Part shown: positions 46,614-55,698 of the stretch, in pieces
How positions within the stretch are numbered: the first letter of the stretch is position 1
Layout: each line of letters begins with the position of its first letter
Assembly: GCA_963818645.1 (NCBI GenBank)
Contig: CAWFTF010000013.1
Span: 69,337-133,336, forward strand
Direction: 5' to 3'
DNA from: Gp6-AA40 sp963818645
GTDB taxonomy: Bacteria; Acidobacteriota; Vicinamibacteria; Vicinamibacterales; UBA2999
DNA length: 64,000 nucleotides
Notes under the pieces: generated by a model
Databases searched by the model: none
The model's input: only the letters and a program-made list of their open reading frames with translations
What the model was told of the DNA's origin: nothing
Position numbers and translations under genes: made by a program

Positions 46614-48884
46614 TTACGCCAGCTTCTGCTTCGACAACGGGAACTCGCGCACGCGCGTGCCGGTTGCGGCGTGAATCGCATTGCATAGTGCCGCGAGCAC
46701 CGGCGGCAGGCCGGGCTCGCCGACACCGGTGGGCAGCGCATCACTGTCCACGAAATGGACGTTCACCTGGTACGGCGCATCCGCCATGCGAGCAACCTGG
46801 AAATCGTTGAAGTTGCTCTGCTTGATGCGGCCGCCGACCGCCGTGATCTCTCCCAGACGCGCCAGGCCGACCGCCATGACGGCGGCACCTTCCATCTGCG
46901 ACCGGACGCGATTCGGATTGACGATCACACCGGCGTCGACGACCTGCTCGATGCGCGGCACCTTCACAGCGCCCTTCCCATCGACTTCGACCTCGACGAC
47001 CGACGCTACATAGGTGTTGAAGCTGCGGTGCGCGGCAATCCCCATGCCCCAGCCGTTGCCCGGCTTGCGCGTGCCCCAGCCCGCCTTCTCTCCGGCGACC
47101 TCGAGCACCTTGCGGAGCCGTCGCGTGTCGATTGGGTACTTGTCGTACGGCGCGCCGTAATTCGAGTAGTCCACCCCCTGCGACTTGAGGTCGATCACCT
47201 TCCCCGGCCCCAGCAAGTCGAGCAGGTACTCGAGCGAGTCACGTCCCGCCGCCTTCGCCATCTCGTCGGCGAAGCTGTGCGCCGCAAACGCATGGAAGTT
47301 GTTGCTGACGGCGCGGAACCAGCCGATGCGCACGTGCGCGTCAGCAGGACCGTTCTCGGCGCGAATGTTCGGCACGTCGAACGGAAGATCCGTGAGTCCC
47401 AGATCGAGCTCGAAGCTGAGCGGTTCGCGAGCGCCCGGCGCGAACGTCGATGCGATCGGGGGGAATGCCGATCGATGCAGCCACGCGGTCGGCTTCCCTC
47501 GGCCGTCGACCGAGGCTTTGTGATACACGGCAGCAGTCGTGTGGTAGTAGTCGAACTTGATGTCGTCTTCGCGCGTCCACACGACCTTTACAGGCTTGCC
47601 GAGTTTCCGCGAGAGCACGGCCGCTTCCGCTGCGTAGTCCGGCTTCGACTTTCGACCGAAGCCGCCACCAAGCAGCGTGACGTGACAGATGACGTCCTTC
47701 TTGTCGATACCGAGCACCGCAGACACGGCATCCTGGACGGCCTGCGGATTCTGTGTCGGCGCCCAAATCGTCGCCTTGCCATCGCGCACTTCGGCAACAG
47801 CAGCCGGTGGCTCCATCGACGCGTGCGCCGCGAGCGGCGTGTAGTAGGTGGCTTCGAGAACCTTGCCGCCCTTCGCAAACTCGGTGTCCACGTTGCCGAG
47901 ATTCCGGACGACCTTCGCGGGCTGACTGACGGTCTGCACCAATTGCTTCTTGAACGCGTCGGACTCGAACGTGCCATGGTCGCCGTCGTTCCAATCGACC
48001 TTGAGCTTTCGACGGCCCTGCAACGCTGCCCACGTGTTGTTCGCAATGACAGCGACGCCACCGAGCGGCTGAAAGAGATGCGGCGGCTTGAACGTGTCGA
48101 GCGTGACCGTTTCCTGCACACCCTTCACCGCGCGCGTGTCTGCGTCGTTGACGCTCTTCACCGTCCCGCCGAGCACGGGCGGATGCTCGATCGACGCGAA
48201 GACCATTCCGTCGCGGAACACGTCGAGACCGAACTGCGCCTTGCCGGTGACGATGTCGTGCTGGTCGTACGTGGACGTCTGCTGACCCACGAAGCGCCAG
48301 GCAGCCTTCGGCTTGAACACCAGCGTCTCTGCCTTCGGCACCGCGAGCTTCGCAGCCGCCGGTACCAGCGCACCGTACGCCAGCCGCCGGCCGCTCGCCT
48401 GATGCCTGACCTCGTGATTCGCCGTCGTGCATTCAGCGACGGGCACGTTCCACTGCGCCGCAGCGGCACTCACGAGCATCGCTCGCGCGGACGCGCCCGC
48501 CTGCCGGAACGCGACGTAGAAGTCGCGAATCGATCGCGAACCGTCGGTGTTCTGATCGCCGTATCGGGCATCGCCAATGCCCTGCTCGATACGGACGCGA
48601 CTCCAGTCAGCATCGAGCTCGTCGGCCGCAACGAGCGGCAGACTCGTGCGAATGCCAGTGCCCATTTCGGAGCGATGCGTGACGATGAACACGGTGCCAT
48701 CGGGCTGGATGCCGAGATAGACACTGGGGTTGAGCATCGCCGTGTCGGCTTTCGTGCGAACTGCTGGTCCGGCGGCCTGAGCCCACGCGGACTTTGGCAA
48801 TACCTGTGCAGCCAGCACGAACGCGCCGGTCGAGAACACTCCCCCGATGAATTGACGACGGCTGACATTTTCGATGGTGCTCAT
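46614..48884 (-). CDS. Periplasmic molybdopterin-binding oxidoreductase (IorB-type)
   Basis: 756 residues. Tat leader VSRRQFIGGVFSTGAFVLAA, then the two molybdopterin domains of the isoquinoline 1-oxidoreductase beta/membrane-bound aldehyde dehydrogenase type: GQQTSTYDQHDIVTGKAQFG, HVTLLGGGFGRKSKPDYAAE and the C-terminal LPTGVGEPGLPPVLAALCNA with the catalytic glutamate of GVGEP. One-piece, in contrast to the split cytoplasmic enzyme at 3556-5858. It starts in an ATGA overlap with the 2Fe-2S subunit. Aldehyde or N-heterocycle substrate; the cytochrome partner often found with this type is absent, though one of the class II-like cytochromes could serve. Confidence 0.93.
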   Translation of the reverse strand: MSTIENVSRRQFIGGVFSTGAFVLAAQVLPKSAWAQAAGPAVRTKADTAMLNPSVYLGIQPDGTVFIVTHRSEMGTGIRTSLPLVAADELDADWSRVRIEQGIGDARYGDQNTDGSRSIRDFYVAFRQAGASARAMLVSAAAAQWNVPVAECTTANHEVRHQASGRRLAYGALVPAAAKLAVPKAETLVFKPKAAWRFVGQQTSTYDQHDIVTGKAQFGLDVFRDGMVFASIEHPPVLGGTVKSVNDADTRAVKGVQETVTLDTFKPPHLFQPLGGVAVIANNTWAALQGRRKLKVDWNDGDHGTFESDAFKKQLVQTVSQPAKVVRNLGNVDTEFAKGGKVLEATYYTPLAAHASMEPPAAVAEVRDGKATIWAPTQNPQAVQDAVSAVLGIDKKDVICHVTLLGGGFGRKSKPDYAAEAAVLSRKLGKPVKVVWTREDDIKFDYYHTTAAVYHKASVDGRGKPTAWLHRSAFPPIASTFAPGAREPLSFELDLGLTDLPFDVPNIRAENGPADAHVRIGWFRAVSNNFHAFAAHSFADEMAKAAGRDSLEYLLDLLGPGKVIDLKSQGVDYSNYGAPYDKYPIDTRRLRKVLEVAGEKAGWGTRKPGNGWGMGIAAHRSFNTYVASVVEVEVDGKGAVKVPRIEQVVDAGVIVNPNRVRSQMEGAAVMAVGLARLGEITAVGGRIKQSNFNDFQVARMADAPYQVNVHFVDSDALPTGVGEPGLPPVLAALCNAIHAATGTRVREFPLSKQKLA

Positions 48885-49336
48885 GACCGCTCCTTTGCCG
48901 CGGTCTTGATCGCCGCTCGAATGCGCTGATACGTACCGCATCGGCAGATGTTGCCGGTCATCACGCGATCGATGTCCTGATCGGTCGGGTTGGGCGTGCG
49001 CGCCAGGAGCGATGCCGCCTGCATGATCTGGCCGGTCTGGCAATAGCCGCACTGCGCAACATCATGCGAGACCCACGCCCGCTGGACAGGGTGGCTGCCA
49101 TCCGGGCTCAACCCTTCAATGGTCACCACGCCCTTGTTCTGCAGCGTGCGCAGAGGCGTCTGACATGAACGGACGGCGGTGCCGTCCAGATGCACGGTGC
49201 ACGCGCCGCACAATCCGGCGCCGCAGCCAAATCTCGTCCCCGTGAGCCTCAGATCGTCACGGAGATACCAGAGCAACGGCATGTCTTCGTCACCGTCAAA
49301 GGTGCGTGCCGTTCCATTTACTGTGAACTTGACCAT
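48881..49336 (-). CDS. 2Fe-2S subunit (IorA-type)
   Basis: 151 residues from ATG 49336. Ferredoxin-like cysteines in CGAGLCGACTVHLDG with a further Cys in RSCQTPL, and the second cluster in CGYCQTGQIMQAASLLA and ICRCGTYQRI. The CQTGQ variant is diagnostic of the periplasmic IorA-like group. It has no own signal peptide and is exported with the Tat-targeted large subunit. ATGA overlap with the large subunit. Confidence 0.95.
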   Translation of the reverse strand: MVKFTVNGTARTFDGDEDMPLLWYLRDDLRLTGTRFGCGAGLCGACTVHLDGTAVRSCQTPLRTLQNKGVVTIEGLSPDGSHPVQRAWVSHDVAQCGYCQTGQIMQAASLLARTPNPTDQDIDRVMTGNICRCGTYQRIRAAIKTAAKERS

Positions 49337-49339
49337 CTC

Positions 49340-49421
49340 GACTCCCAACTCCCAAGCGAGTCTCAAGACTCGCCTCTACGAGCTCCCACCAACCACCGAA
49401 CCACCACTAACCACTAACCAG
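49340..49421. repeat. Partial CTCCCAA-type repeat, hairpin and CCACTAACCA low-complexity tract
   Basis: CTCCCAACTCCCAA (one arm only, about 49342-49354), a perfect hairpin GCGAGTCT-CA-AGACTCGC (49356-49373), then CCACCAACCACCGAACCACC and CCACTAACCACTAACCA. It lies between the GYD gene stop and the IorA start. A reduced or partly deleted version of the other elements. Confidence 0.7.
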
Positions 49422-49422
49422 C

Positions 49423-49743
49423 TCACGCTCCAGGCGCTTTGTATTTCACCGTCTTCTTCCCAGCGGCGTCGATCTCCTCGGGGGTGATCAGAGGAATCGT
49501 CGTCAGGCGAACAGCACCGGACGCGTTGACAGCCAGACTGAGCGCAATTCCCGCTTTCTCGTCCGGTAAGTCCGCGATGATGAACGCATCGTCAGCACCC
49601 CAGGCGTAATAGAAGGCTTCGAGCTTTCCTCCCATGCCTTCGACCATTTTCTGCACGACAGCCCGCCGCTTGGATCCACCTTCCTTGATGAGTCCGCGGA
49701 CTCCGTCCGAGTTGTAAGACGCCTTGAGCATGAACTTGGACAT
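49423..49743 (-). CDS. GYD-domain protein
   Basis: 106 residues from ATG 49743, preceded by a strong GCAGGAGGTGCG Shine-Dalgarno. FMLKASYNSDGVRGLIKEGG and GGKLEAFYYAWGADDAFIIA are the GYD signature (small ferredoxin-like fold, function unknown). Located between the periplasmic Mo enzyme (minus) and the divergent VWA gene. Confidence 0.88.
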   Translation of the reverse strand: MSKFMLKASYNSDGVRGLIKEGGSKRRAVVQKMVEGMGGKLEAFYYAWGADDAFIIADLPDEKAGIALSLAVNASGAVRLTTIPLITPEEIDAAGKKTVKYKAPGA

Positions 49744-50093
49744 CGCACCTCCTGCGTCCGGGAATCGTAGCACTCGCACTGTTCTGTTAACAGCGGTCGG
49801 CTCGCGCGGTGAGGAGTGCACGGGTCCCACTCGTAGACACGTCGTACAACGTGAACCATTTGCTGGTTCCGGACTGGCCTCTCATGACCCAGACCGACCG
49901 TCGCCTTACAGTTTCGCAATCCAAACAGATGTGGTCCGGATCCATCGGGCCGTCGATCATCAGCAACGGCCACTCGCGACCGTCCGGTGTCTAAAGCCAC
50001 AGTCAGGGTACAACGGAGGCACGAGCTTTGCGATGTGCCTCGCGCCACTCGCCGATCCGGATCGACGACAACGCCTGCCTGGGAGGTAAAGCC
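49744..50093. other. Divergent intergenic region
   Basis: 350 bases between the GYD gene (minus) and the VWA gene (plus). I see no gene and no strong repeat. It must hold both promoters; the VWA start has GGGAGGT at 50081-50087. Confidence 0.4.
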
Positions 50094-51975
50094 ATGCGCA
50101 CGCGCATCTGGGCTTCTATTGTCGTCGTTGCGTTCGTCGTCCCGCTCCTTGCCGCGCAAGTCGACTTCGGTGCCATCAATGGAGTCGTCACCGACAGCAG
50201 TGGAGCCGTTCTACCCGGTGTCACGATTGAGCTGACTGGGCCTGAGAGACGTACCGTTCTCACCGGCGGTCGCGGAGAGTTCTCAGTCGTAAGACTGCGA
50301 CCAGGCGAGTACGACGTTCTGATCACCCTCGCCGGATTCAGCACGGTTCGCACAAAGGTCGTTCTCGCTGCCGGCCGAACCGAGAGACTCACGATCCAGA
50401 TGCGCGTGGGGGCGGTCGAGGAAACGGTGACCGTCACCGGCGTAACACCGCGGGTCGACACGCAATCCGCCGCCCCTCAGTTCCGTACAGTTGTCGGTGG
50501 TGTCGTCGGAGCTCCCCTGGCCGGCCCACGGGAGGGCTTCAACACCGAGTCGTACGATCACATCGAGGAGAATCGATTCCGGCGCGTCGAGGCCGATCCG
50601 CTCTCGACGTTCTCGATCGATGTTGACACCGCCTCATACGCCAACGTGCGGCGGTTCATCACCGATGGGATGCTGCCGCCCGCCGGCGCCATCCGCATCG
50701 AAGAGCTCGTCAACTATTTCCGCTTCGACTATCCACAGCCATCGGCGAACGAGCCCTTCTCGATCACCACCGAGCTCACACCGTGCCCGTGGAATCCGCG
50801 CCATCGACTCGCGCTGATCGGACTACAGGGACGCGAGCTCAAGGATCGTGAGCCGTCGCCGCGGAATCTGGTCTTTCTGATCGACGTCTCCGGCTCGATG
50901 ATGCCGCCGGACAAGCTGCCGCTCGTGCGCACAGCGATGCGCATGCTCACCGACGTGCTCACCGAGCGCGACCGCGTGGCGATTGTCGTCTACGCCGGTG
51001 CGAGCGGCCTCGTGCTGCCGTCGACAACCGGCGAGCACAAAGATCGCATCCATCAGGCGCTCGCACAGTTGGAGGCAGGCGGCTCGACCAATGGCGCCTC
51101 CGGCATCCGGCTGGCCTATCAGGTCGCGCGCGACGAATTTCATCGTCGGCGGCGTCAATCGCGTGATCCTCGCCACCGATGGCGACTTCAACGTCGGCGT
51201 CACGAATCAGAGCGAGCTCGTCAGCCTGATCGAACGCGAGCGCGAGAGCGGCGTCTTCCTGTCGGTGCTGGGCGTCGGGACAGGCAACCTGAAAGACTCG
51301 ACGATGGAGAAGCTGGCGGACAAGGGGAACGGAAACTACTCGTACCTCGACACGCTGCACGAAGCGCGGAAGGTGCTCGTGCGCGAGGCTGGTGCGACAC
51401 TCGACACAATCGCGAAGGACGTCAAGATCCAGGTCGAGTTCAATCCGCGAGCGGTCTTCGCCTATCGGCTGATCGGGTACGAGAACCGGCTGCTGAAGAA
51501 CGAGGACTTCAACGATGACAAGAAGGATGCGGGCGAGATCGGCGCCGGCCATTCGGTCACGGCGCTCTATGAGGTCGTGCCGGTCGGTGTCACGGTCTCA
51601 ACGTCCGACGTCGACCCGCTCAAGTACCAGCGCGAAACGCGACCAACGCGCGCCGCAGCGTCTGGCGAGCTGCTGACGGTGAAGGTGCGCTACAAGGCGC
51701 CGGATGGCGACACGAGCCGTCTGCTGACGAGGGTCGTGATGAACACGCCTGCATCGATGTCAGCGAACGTGGGATTCGCATCCGCAGTCGCTGAATTCGG
51801 CATGGTACTGCGCGGTTCACCCGATAGCGGAGATGCCAGCGTCCCGGCTGCTGTGGCGCGGGCACGTCGATTCCGCGGTAGCGACAACGAGGGCTATCGC
51901 AGCGAGTTCATCGTGCTTGCCGAGCGCGCGTCGTTGTTGCGCGATCGTGACGGCTCGATACAGTCGCGACGCTGA
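50094..51975 (+). CDS. VWA protein with N-terminal carboxypeptidase-like domain, frameshifted
   Basis: About 626 residues if repaired. Signal peptide (WASIVVVAFVVPLLAAQ), a carboxypeptidase-regulatory-like domain (INGVVTDSSGAVLPGVTIEL), a VWF_A N-terminal region (DPLSTFSIDVDTASYANVRR) and the VWA domain with an intact MIDAS motif FLIDVSGSM, ending in a DUF3520-like part. YfbK-type proteins have a lipoprotein signal; here the plug-like domain takes its place. The TTT at 51138-51140 has one extra T: removing it joins ARDEF to IVGGVNRVILATDG. Metal-dependent adhesion or assembly factor, probably surface or periplasmic. Confidence 0.9.
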
Positions 51976-52022
51976 CTCGTCCGTCTTTCCTGGCCTGAGC
52001 GAAGTGGCAGGCAGACCCGCTG

Positions 52023-52472
52023 TTACTTCGCCTCTTGTGTGCGTTGCTGCGCGCGCTGACGCCGCTCTTCTTCGATGGCGCTCAGTCGTTGGGCCCGTCC
52101 AGGTTCGAGCTCGGTGCCGTCGGCGCGCACCAACTTCACAAAGGCCATTCGCTGGGAACTCTGCCACGCAGGGTTCCCGGTGACCTTCACGTGTTCGCCG
52201 GGCTTGATCGTTTGCGCGTTCCAGCCCGCCTCCTCGAGATTCAGCCGGCCTGCAAACTCGACGTTCCACGTCTCGACCTTCCCAGCCTTGTTCTTGACCT
52301 CCATCAGCATCATCGCGTGCGGATTCACGAACCGAAACTGGGTGACGACACCGTCCACGGTGATCGTGCGCTTGGCGTCGTAGACCGGCGAGAACGCGTG
52401 ATGAGCACCGGTCTTCGCGGCCGGAACGACGAGCAACGGGAGAACCAGCAAGAACACGCGCAGCAGTCTCAT
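52023..52472 (-). CDS. DUF6152 secreted protein, copy 2
   Basis: 149 residues: signal peptide ending in AKTGAHHAFSPVYDAKRTI and the FRFVNPHAMMLMEVKNKAGK core, matching copy 1 at 43262. The C-terminal tail is charged (EEERRQRAQQRTQEAK). It overlaps the next gene upstream by 4 bases (ATGA 52469-52472). Confidence 0.85.
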   Translation of the reverse strand: MRLLRVFLLVLPLLVVPAAKTGAHHAFSPVYDAKRTITVDGVVTQFRFVNPHAMMLMEVKNKAGKVETWNVEFAGRLNLEEAGWNAQTIKPGEHVKVTGNPAWQSSQRMAFVKLVRADGTELEPGRAQRLSAIEEERRQRAQQRTQEAK

Positions 52473-53266
52473 GGCTCGCTCGTTCCCTTCTTGAACTCAG
52501 TTGCCGGCTCGCATGCGTCGTAGGGCGTGATCTTCTGGTCGGGCGCCCACCGCCAGATTTTCTTGGCGACTACGGGCTCGCGCAGACCCCACGGATCTTC
52601 GATCGTCGCAGTCAGCATCAACGTGTCGCCGTCGTCAGATCGCGTGAACCGTTCCACCACGCGCAGTTGATCGCTGTGCTGCGCGTCCCACCAGGTGATG
52701 CCGGCTGCCACTCGCGACGTCTCGACAACCAGCGTGTCACCTTCGAAACGTCCCACGGAGTGACCGAGCCGGCTGGGCGGACCGGCCGGAGCCGCGCGAC
52801 CATCGAGGTAGACCGTGCGTACCGCTTCCCATTCGCCGTAGCGGAGATCGATCTGATCGTCACTGACCCGGCGGATCTCGAGCTGATGCGGCGCAAACAT
52901 CTGCTTCGAAAGTCCCCACGGCTCACAGCGAAGGAACCCGGGATCGTCCGCCGGATCGAGCGGGTACGTCTTCAACGCCGCCTCGGTCATTCGCGGACGC
53001 AGATAGTTGTCGGTTTGATACTTCGCGGCCTCTGCCTGGAGTTGAGGGAACGGGCGTTTGTCGTTGGCGGGATCGTCGAGCAACGCATTCAGCCGCTCGA
53101 TGCCCGCGTCCGTGCAGGAAAAGAAGCAGAACGTCCCCACCGCGGTGGCTGGCGGATCGCTCCACATCCCTTCCAGTTTCGACGGTACGCGCGCTGCCGG
53201 AGGTGGAGGAGGCGCCTGAGAGCAGGCGACGGCAAAGACAGCGAGCAAGACCGTTATGAGTCTCAT
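52469..53266 (-). CDS. Lipoprotein with GRFEGDTLVVET motif
   Basis: 265 residues from ATG 53266, with a lipobox (LAVFAVACSQ) and a proline-rich linker (APPPPPAARV). Related to the secreted proteins at 41596 and 42470 through SVGRFEGDTLVVETSRV and ERFTRSDDGDTLMLTATI. It has a CFFSCTDAG Cys pair and extra sequence in the first half. Coupled with DUF6152 copy 2. Function unknown; membrane-anchored counterpart of the GRWEG group. Confidence 0.75.
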   Translation of the reverse strand: MRLITVLLAVFAVACSQAPPPPPAARVPSKLEGMWSDPPATAVGTFCFFSCTDAGIERLNALLDDPANDKRPFPQLQAEAAKYQTDNYLRPRMTEAALKTYPLDPADDPGFLRCEPWGLSKQMFAPHQLEIRRVSDDQIDLRYGEWEAVRTVYLDGRAAPAGPPSRLGHSVGRFEGDTLVVETSRVAAGITWWDAQHSDQLRVVERFTRSDDGDTLMLTATIEDPWGLREPVVAKKIWRWAPDQKITPYDACEPATEFKKGTSEP

Positions 53267-53270
53267 GTCG

Positions 53271-53636
53271 CTATTCCGAATCGCGGTGAACGGTGTCCGG
53301 CGAGAAGGCCGGCAGGCATACAGCGATGTATTCTGCGCCATCCGGCTCAGGACTGCTGTAGCGAATCCACTCTCCCGGAGAGGTAACGACCGCCTGCCCG
53401 GCCCGCACTTCGATGACGCCGCCCTCGTGCTCCACGCGCACCATGCCGCGCAGTACGACAGTTATTTCCTCGAACTGCGGACGTTGACCTGGCTCGAGCC
53501 AACCGCCGGGCGAGACCATGCGCGCCACGCTGACGCCGCTGTGTCCTGAGTTCACGCGGCCGGCGAATTCCTGGATCTGCTTCGGTTTGTTTCCCGCGGC
53601 TTGAACTATCGTGGGTCGTTCGATGAGTCTCGGCAT
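53271..53636 (-). CDS. Cupin-domain protein
   Basis: 121 residues, a single cupin barrel: PGGWLEPGQRPQFEEITVVL and GQAVVTSPGEWIRYSS are motif 1 and 2 regions. The classical metal His residues are mostly replaced (FEE instead of HxH in motif 1), so metal binding is doubtful. Four bases upstream of the GRFEG lipoprotein start, likely same transcript. Confidence 0.8.
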   Translation of the reverse strand: MPRLIERPTIVQAAGNKPKQIQEFAGRVNSGHSGVSVARMVSPGGWLEPGQRPQFEEITVVLRGMVRVEHEGGVIEVRAGQAVVTSPGEWIRYSSPEPDGAEYIAVCLPAFSPDTVHRDSE

Positions 53637-53717
53637 GTGGCCCTCGATTTTACAGAGTCCGTCGCGTCTTCACGGAGTATCAAGAGCCCGGATTGAAGCT
53701 CCAGGCGATCGAGTCTG

Positions 53718-54377
53718 TTAGTACTGCCGGAAAGTGAGATTGATGCGCCCTGGCAGTGCCAGTTCGGCGGGTGCTGTGCCAGGCACGATGCGCGAGACTC
53801 CGTGATATCGAAGACGCGCCTCACCTCCGAACACGAAGACATCCCCCGATTCGAGCATCATCGTCTCGACCGGCTCGCGCCGCCTGAGTCCGCCAAACAG
53901 GAATCGAGCTGTATCACCTATCGACACGGACACGACCGGGAATCCTGCGTCGAGTGACGCGGAGCTTTCGTCCTTGTCCTGATGCAGTCCCATCCTGCCA
54001 TCGGCCTGATAGAAGTTGATGAGACAGATGTCTGGTGCGCAGTCGAAGCCAGCCTCGAGGGCTGCTGCTGACGCAAGACTCACCCACTCCGGCGGCACAG
54101 GTGCGACCGGCAGATCGTCGTGATCGGCTCGCGTCGCTTCGTAGGTGTACGTGAGCGGATTCCAGTGACGGCCAAGACACATCATCTGAACGTGCATCTT
54201 TCCGCCGCCGCGAACCGTGGGCGTGTAACCACCACCGGGTCCCTCGAGCAGCGAACGACACTGCTCCACCAACTGCGCCTGCACGGCGAGCGAGAGCCAG
54301 TTGCGCAGCCATACCGCCCCCGGCGTAACCTGCACCAACTCGCGTGCGCGCGGCACTCCGGCAAATAGACCCGGCAT
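53718..54377 (-). CDS. AlkB-like Fe(II)/2-oxoglutarate dioxygenase
   Basis: 219 residues from ATG 54377. LHQDKDESS is the HxD iron motif, LRYHGVSRI has the distal His, and RINLTFRQY the 2-oxoglutarate-binding Arg. CLINFYQADGRMGLHQDKDE matches bacterial AlkB-type alkylation repair enzymes, which demethylate bases in DNA or RNA. Cytoplasmic. Preceded by a GATTG-type intergenic repeat. Confidence 0.93.
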   Translation of the reverse strand: MPGLFAGVPRARELVQVTPGAVWLRNWLSLAVQAQLVEQCRSLLEGPGGGYTPTVRGGGKMHVQMMCLGRHWNPLTYTYEATRADHDDLPVAPVPPEWVSLASAAALEAGFDCAPDICLINFYQADGRMGLHQDKDESSASLDAGFPVVSVSIGDTARFLFGGLRRREPVETMMLESGDVFVFGGEARLRYHGVSRIVPGTAPAELALPGRINLTFRQY

Positions 54378-54381
54378 GCGA

Positions 54382-54523
54382 TCAATTGTTGTTCTTTGAT
54401 CTTTGATTGTCGAATCGTTGGTGATTGTCGATTGGTGATTCTGTGATTGGTGGGACTGGAACGAATCAGAGATCAACAATCCCCAATCACAAACGAATCA
54501 AAATCAACGATCACTAATCGTCA
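54382..54523. repeat. Intergenic inverted repeat, GATTG type
   Basis: Left half contains TTTGATTGTCG, GGTGATTGTCGATTGGTGAT and CTGTGATTGGTG; right half contains CAACAATCCCCAATCACAAA and AATCAAAATCAACGATCACT. Arms have the same motif in opposite orientation. The TGA stop of the membrane protein (54521-54523) is inside the right arm. Confidence 0.8.
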
Positions 54524-55579
54524 AATCGACTGTGTCACCACCCGCCGGCGCTTCCAGATCAAGGCATCGACGATGTAGTGGTGGAAGTTGATGCCCATGT
54601 AGATGCCGACGGTGATCGCCAGACCGCCGCCCATCGCGGCCACCACGCTGTTGAGACCAAGATAGACGACCGTTGAGATCGCGATGCAGCTCACGAAGTA
54701 GGTCGCGAGCCGTCCAGGTTGGCTGATGCGCGAGAGGAACCGCGCCGCGGGATCGATCCCGTTCGCGTACTTCTTCGTGTTCATCATCCAGACCACGAGC
54801 ACGTACTGAAAGTTGTGCCACACGTTGATCGCCAGCCAACCGGTGTTGGCGTCTTCGATGGCCACGTAGGCGACCAGGAAGATGGCGATGTGCGAGAGCA
54901 CGAACCCTGCGTACAGCGGATCGAGCGTCCCGCGCGTGAAGGCAACGGTGCTCCGAACTGCCCACATGACACCAGCGACGGCCGCGGCAAGGCCGAGCGC
55001 CGTGATCGCCTCGCTCGGCAGCACGAGCACCTTCACTGGTAAATCGAGAAACGTCTGGCCCATCGTCGCCGACCGTGCCGCGATCGCGTAGATGGGGACG
55101 AGATAGATGACGAGATCCGTCGTGATGTCGCGTGACCCGGCGACCTGCCCCTCGGGCGTCGCGCGGAAATACATGCGCGAGAGGCCGTAGCCCTGGCGCA
55201 TGTAATGGAACCACTGCAGATACAGGAACGCCGTGGCGACAACCCACGCGCCCGCTGTGAATGCGAGGCCCAGGGTGACCACCGTCATCAGCAGCAGCAG
55301 ATCGAAAGCGAGAAACCGGTTGCGACGGAGGGCATCTGCCGTGAAGGCCAGCCTCGTATACGTGGCAACGACGTGGTGATAGCCGAGCAGCCAAAGGTCG
55401 GCCACCAGCAGTACTGCAAAGAGCTTCGGGGTAGAGAGGACGGCGGCGGCCGCAGCCAGTCCGGTCGCGAGCGGCAGGATCAGGAGACCAAGGTCGAACG
55501 CCTCGCTCTTGATGCAGGTCCGAGCGGCACGGAGCGACACCCTGCCCGTATGAATCGTGGTGTCGAGATAGAGCGCCAT
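54521..55579 (-). CDS. Multi-pass membrane protein with His-rich motifs
   Basis: 352 residues, about 8-10 membrane helices (e.g. LLILPLATGLAAAAAVL, LAFDLLLLMTVVTLGLAF). Conserved-looking histidines at membrane faces: LLGYHHVVATYTRLAF, LYLQWFHYMRQGYGLSRM, VWHNFQYVLVVWMM and GINFHHYIVDALIWKRR, the last recurring in a family of uncharacterised acidobacterial and planctomycete membrane proteins. Paired His motifs in helices suggest a di-iron or haem site, but that is inference. No named function. Confidence 0.7.
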   Translation of the reverse strand: MALYLDTTIHTGRVSLRAARTCIKSEAFDLGLLILPLATGLAAAAAVLSTPKLFAVLLVADLWLLGYHHVVATYTRLAFTADALRRNRFLAFDLLLLMTVVTLGLAFTAGAWVVATAFLYLQWFHYMRQGYGLSRMYFRATPEGQVAGSRDITTDLVIYLVPIYAIAARSATMGQTFLDLPVKVLVLPSEAITALGLAAAVAGVMWAVRSTVAFTRGTLDPLYAGFVLSHIAIFLVAYVAIEDANTGWLAINVWHNFQYVLVVWMMNTKKYANGIDPAARFLSRISQPGRLATYFVSCIAISTVVYLGLNSVVAAMGGGLAITVGIYMGINFHHYIVDALIWKRRRVVTQSI

Positions 55580-55698
55580 GCGAGGGACAGCATGTGCAAG
55601 ACCGGTACTCAGCGCGAAGCTGCCGTTCCGTAAAACTGCAGGCAGACGCGGAACGATCGCGCGACAGTTCTGAAACTCACATCACAATCCTGACGCTA

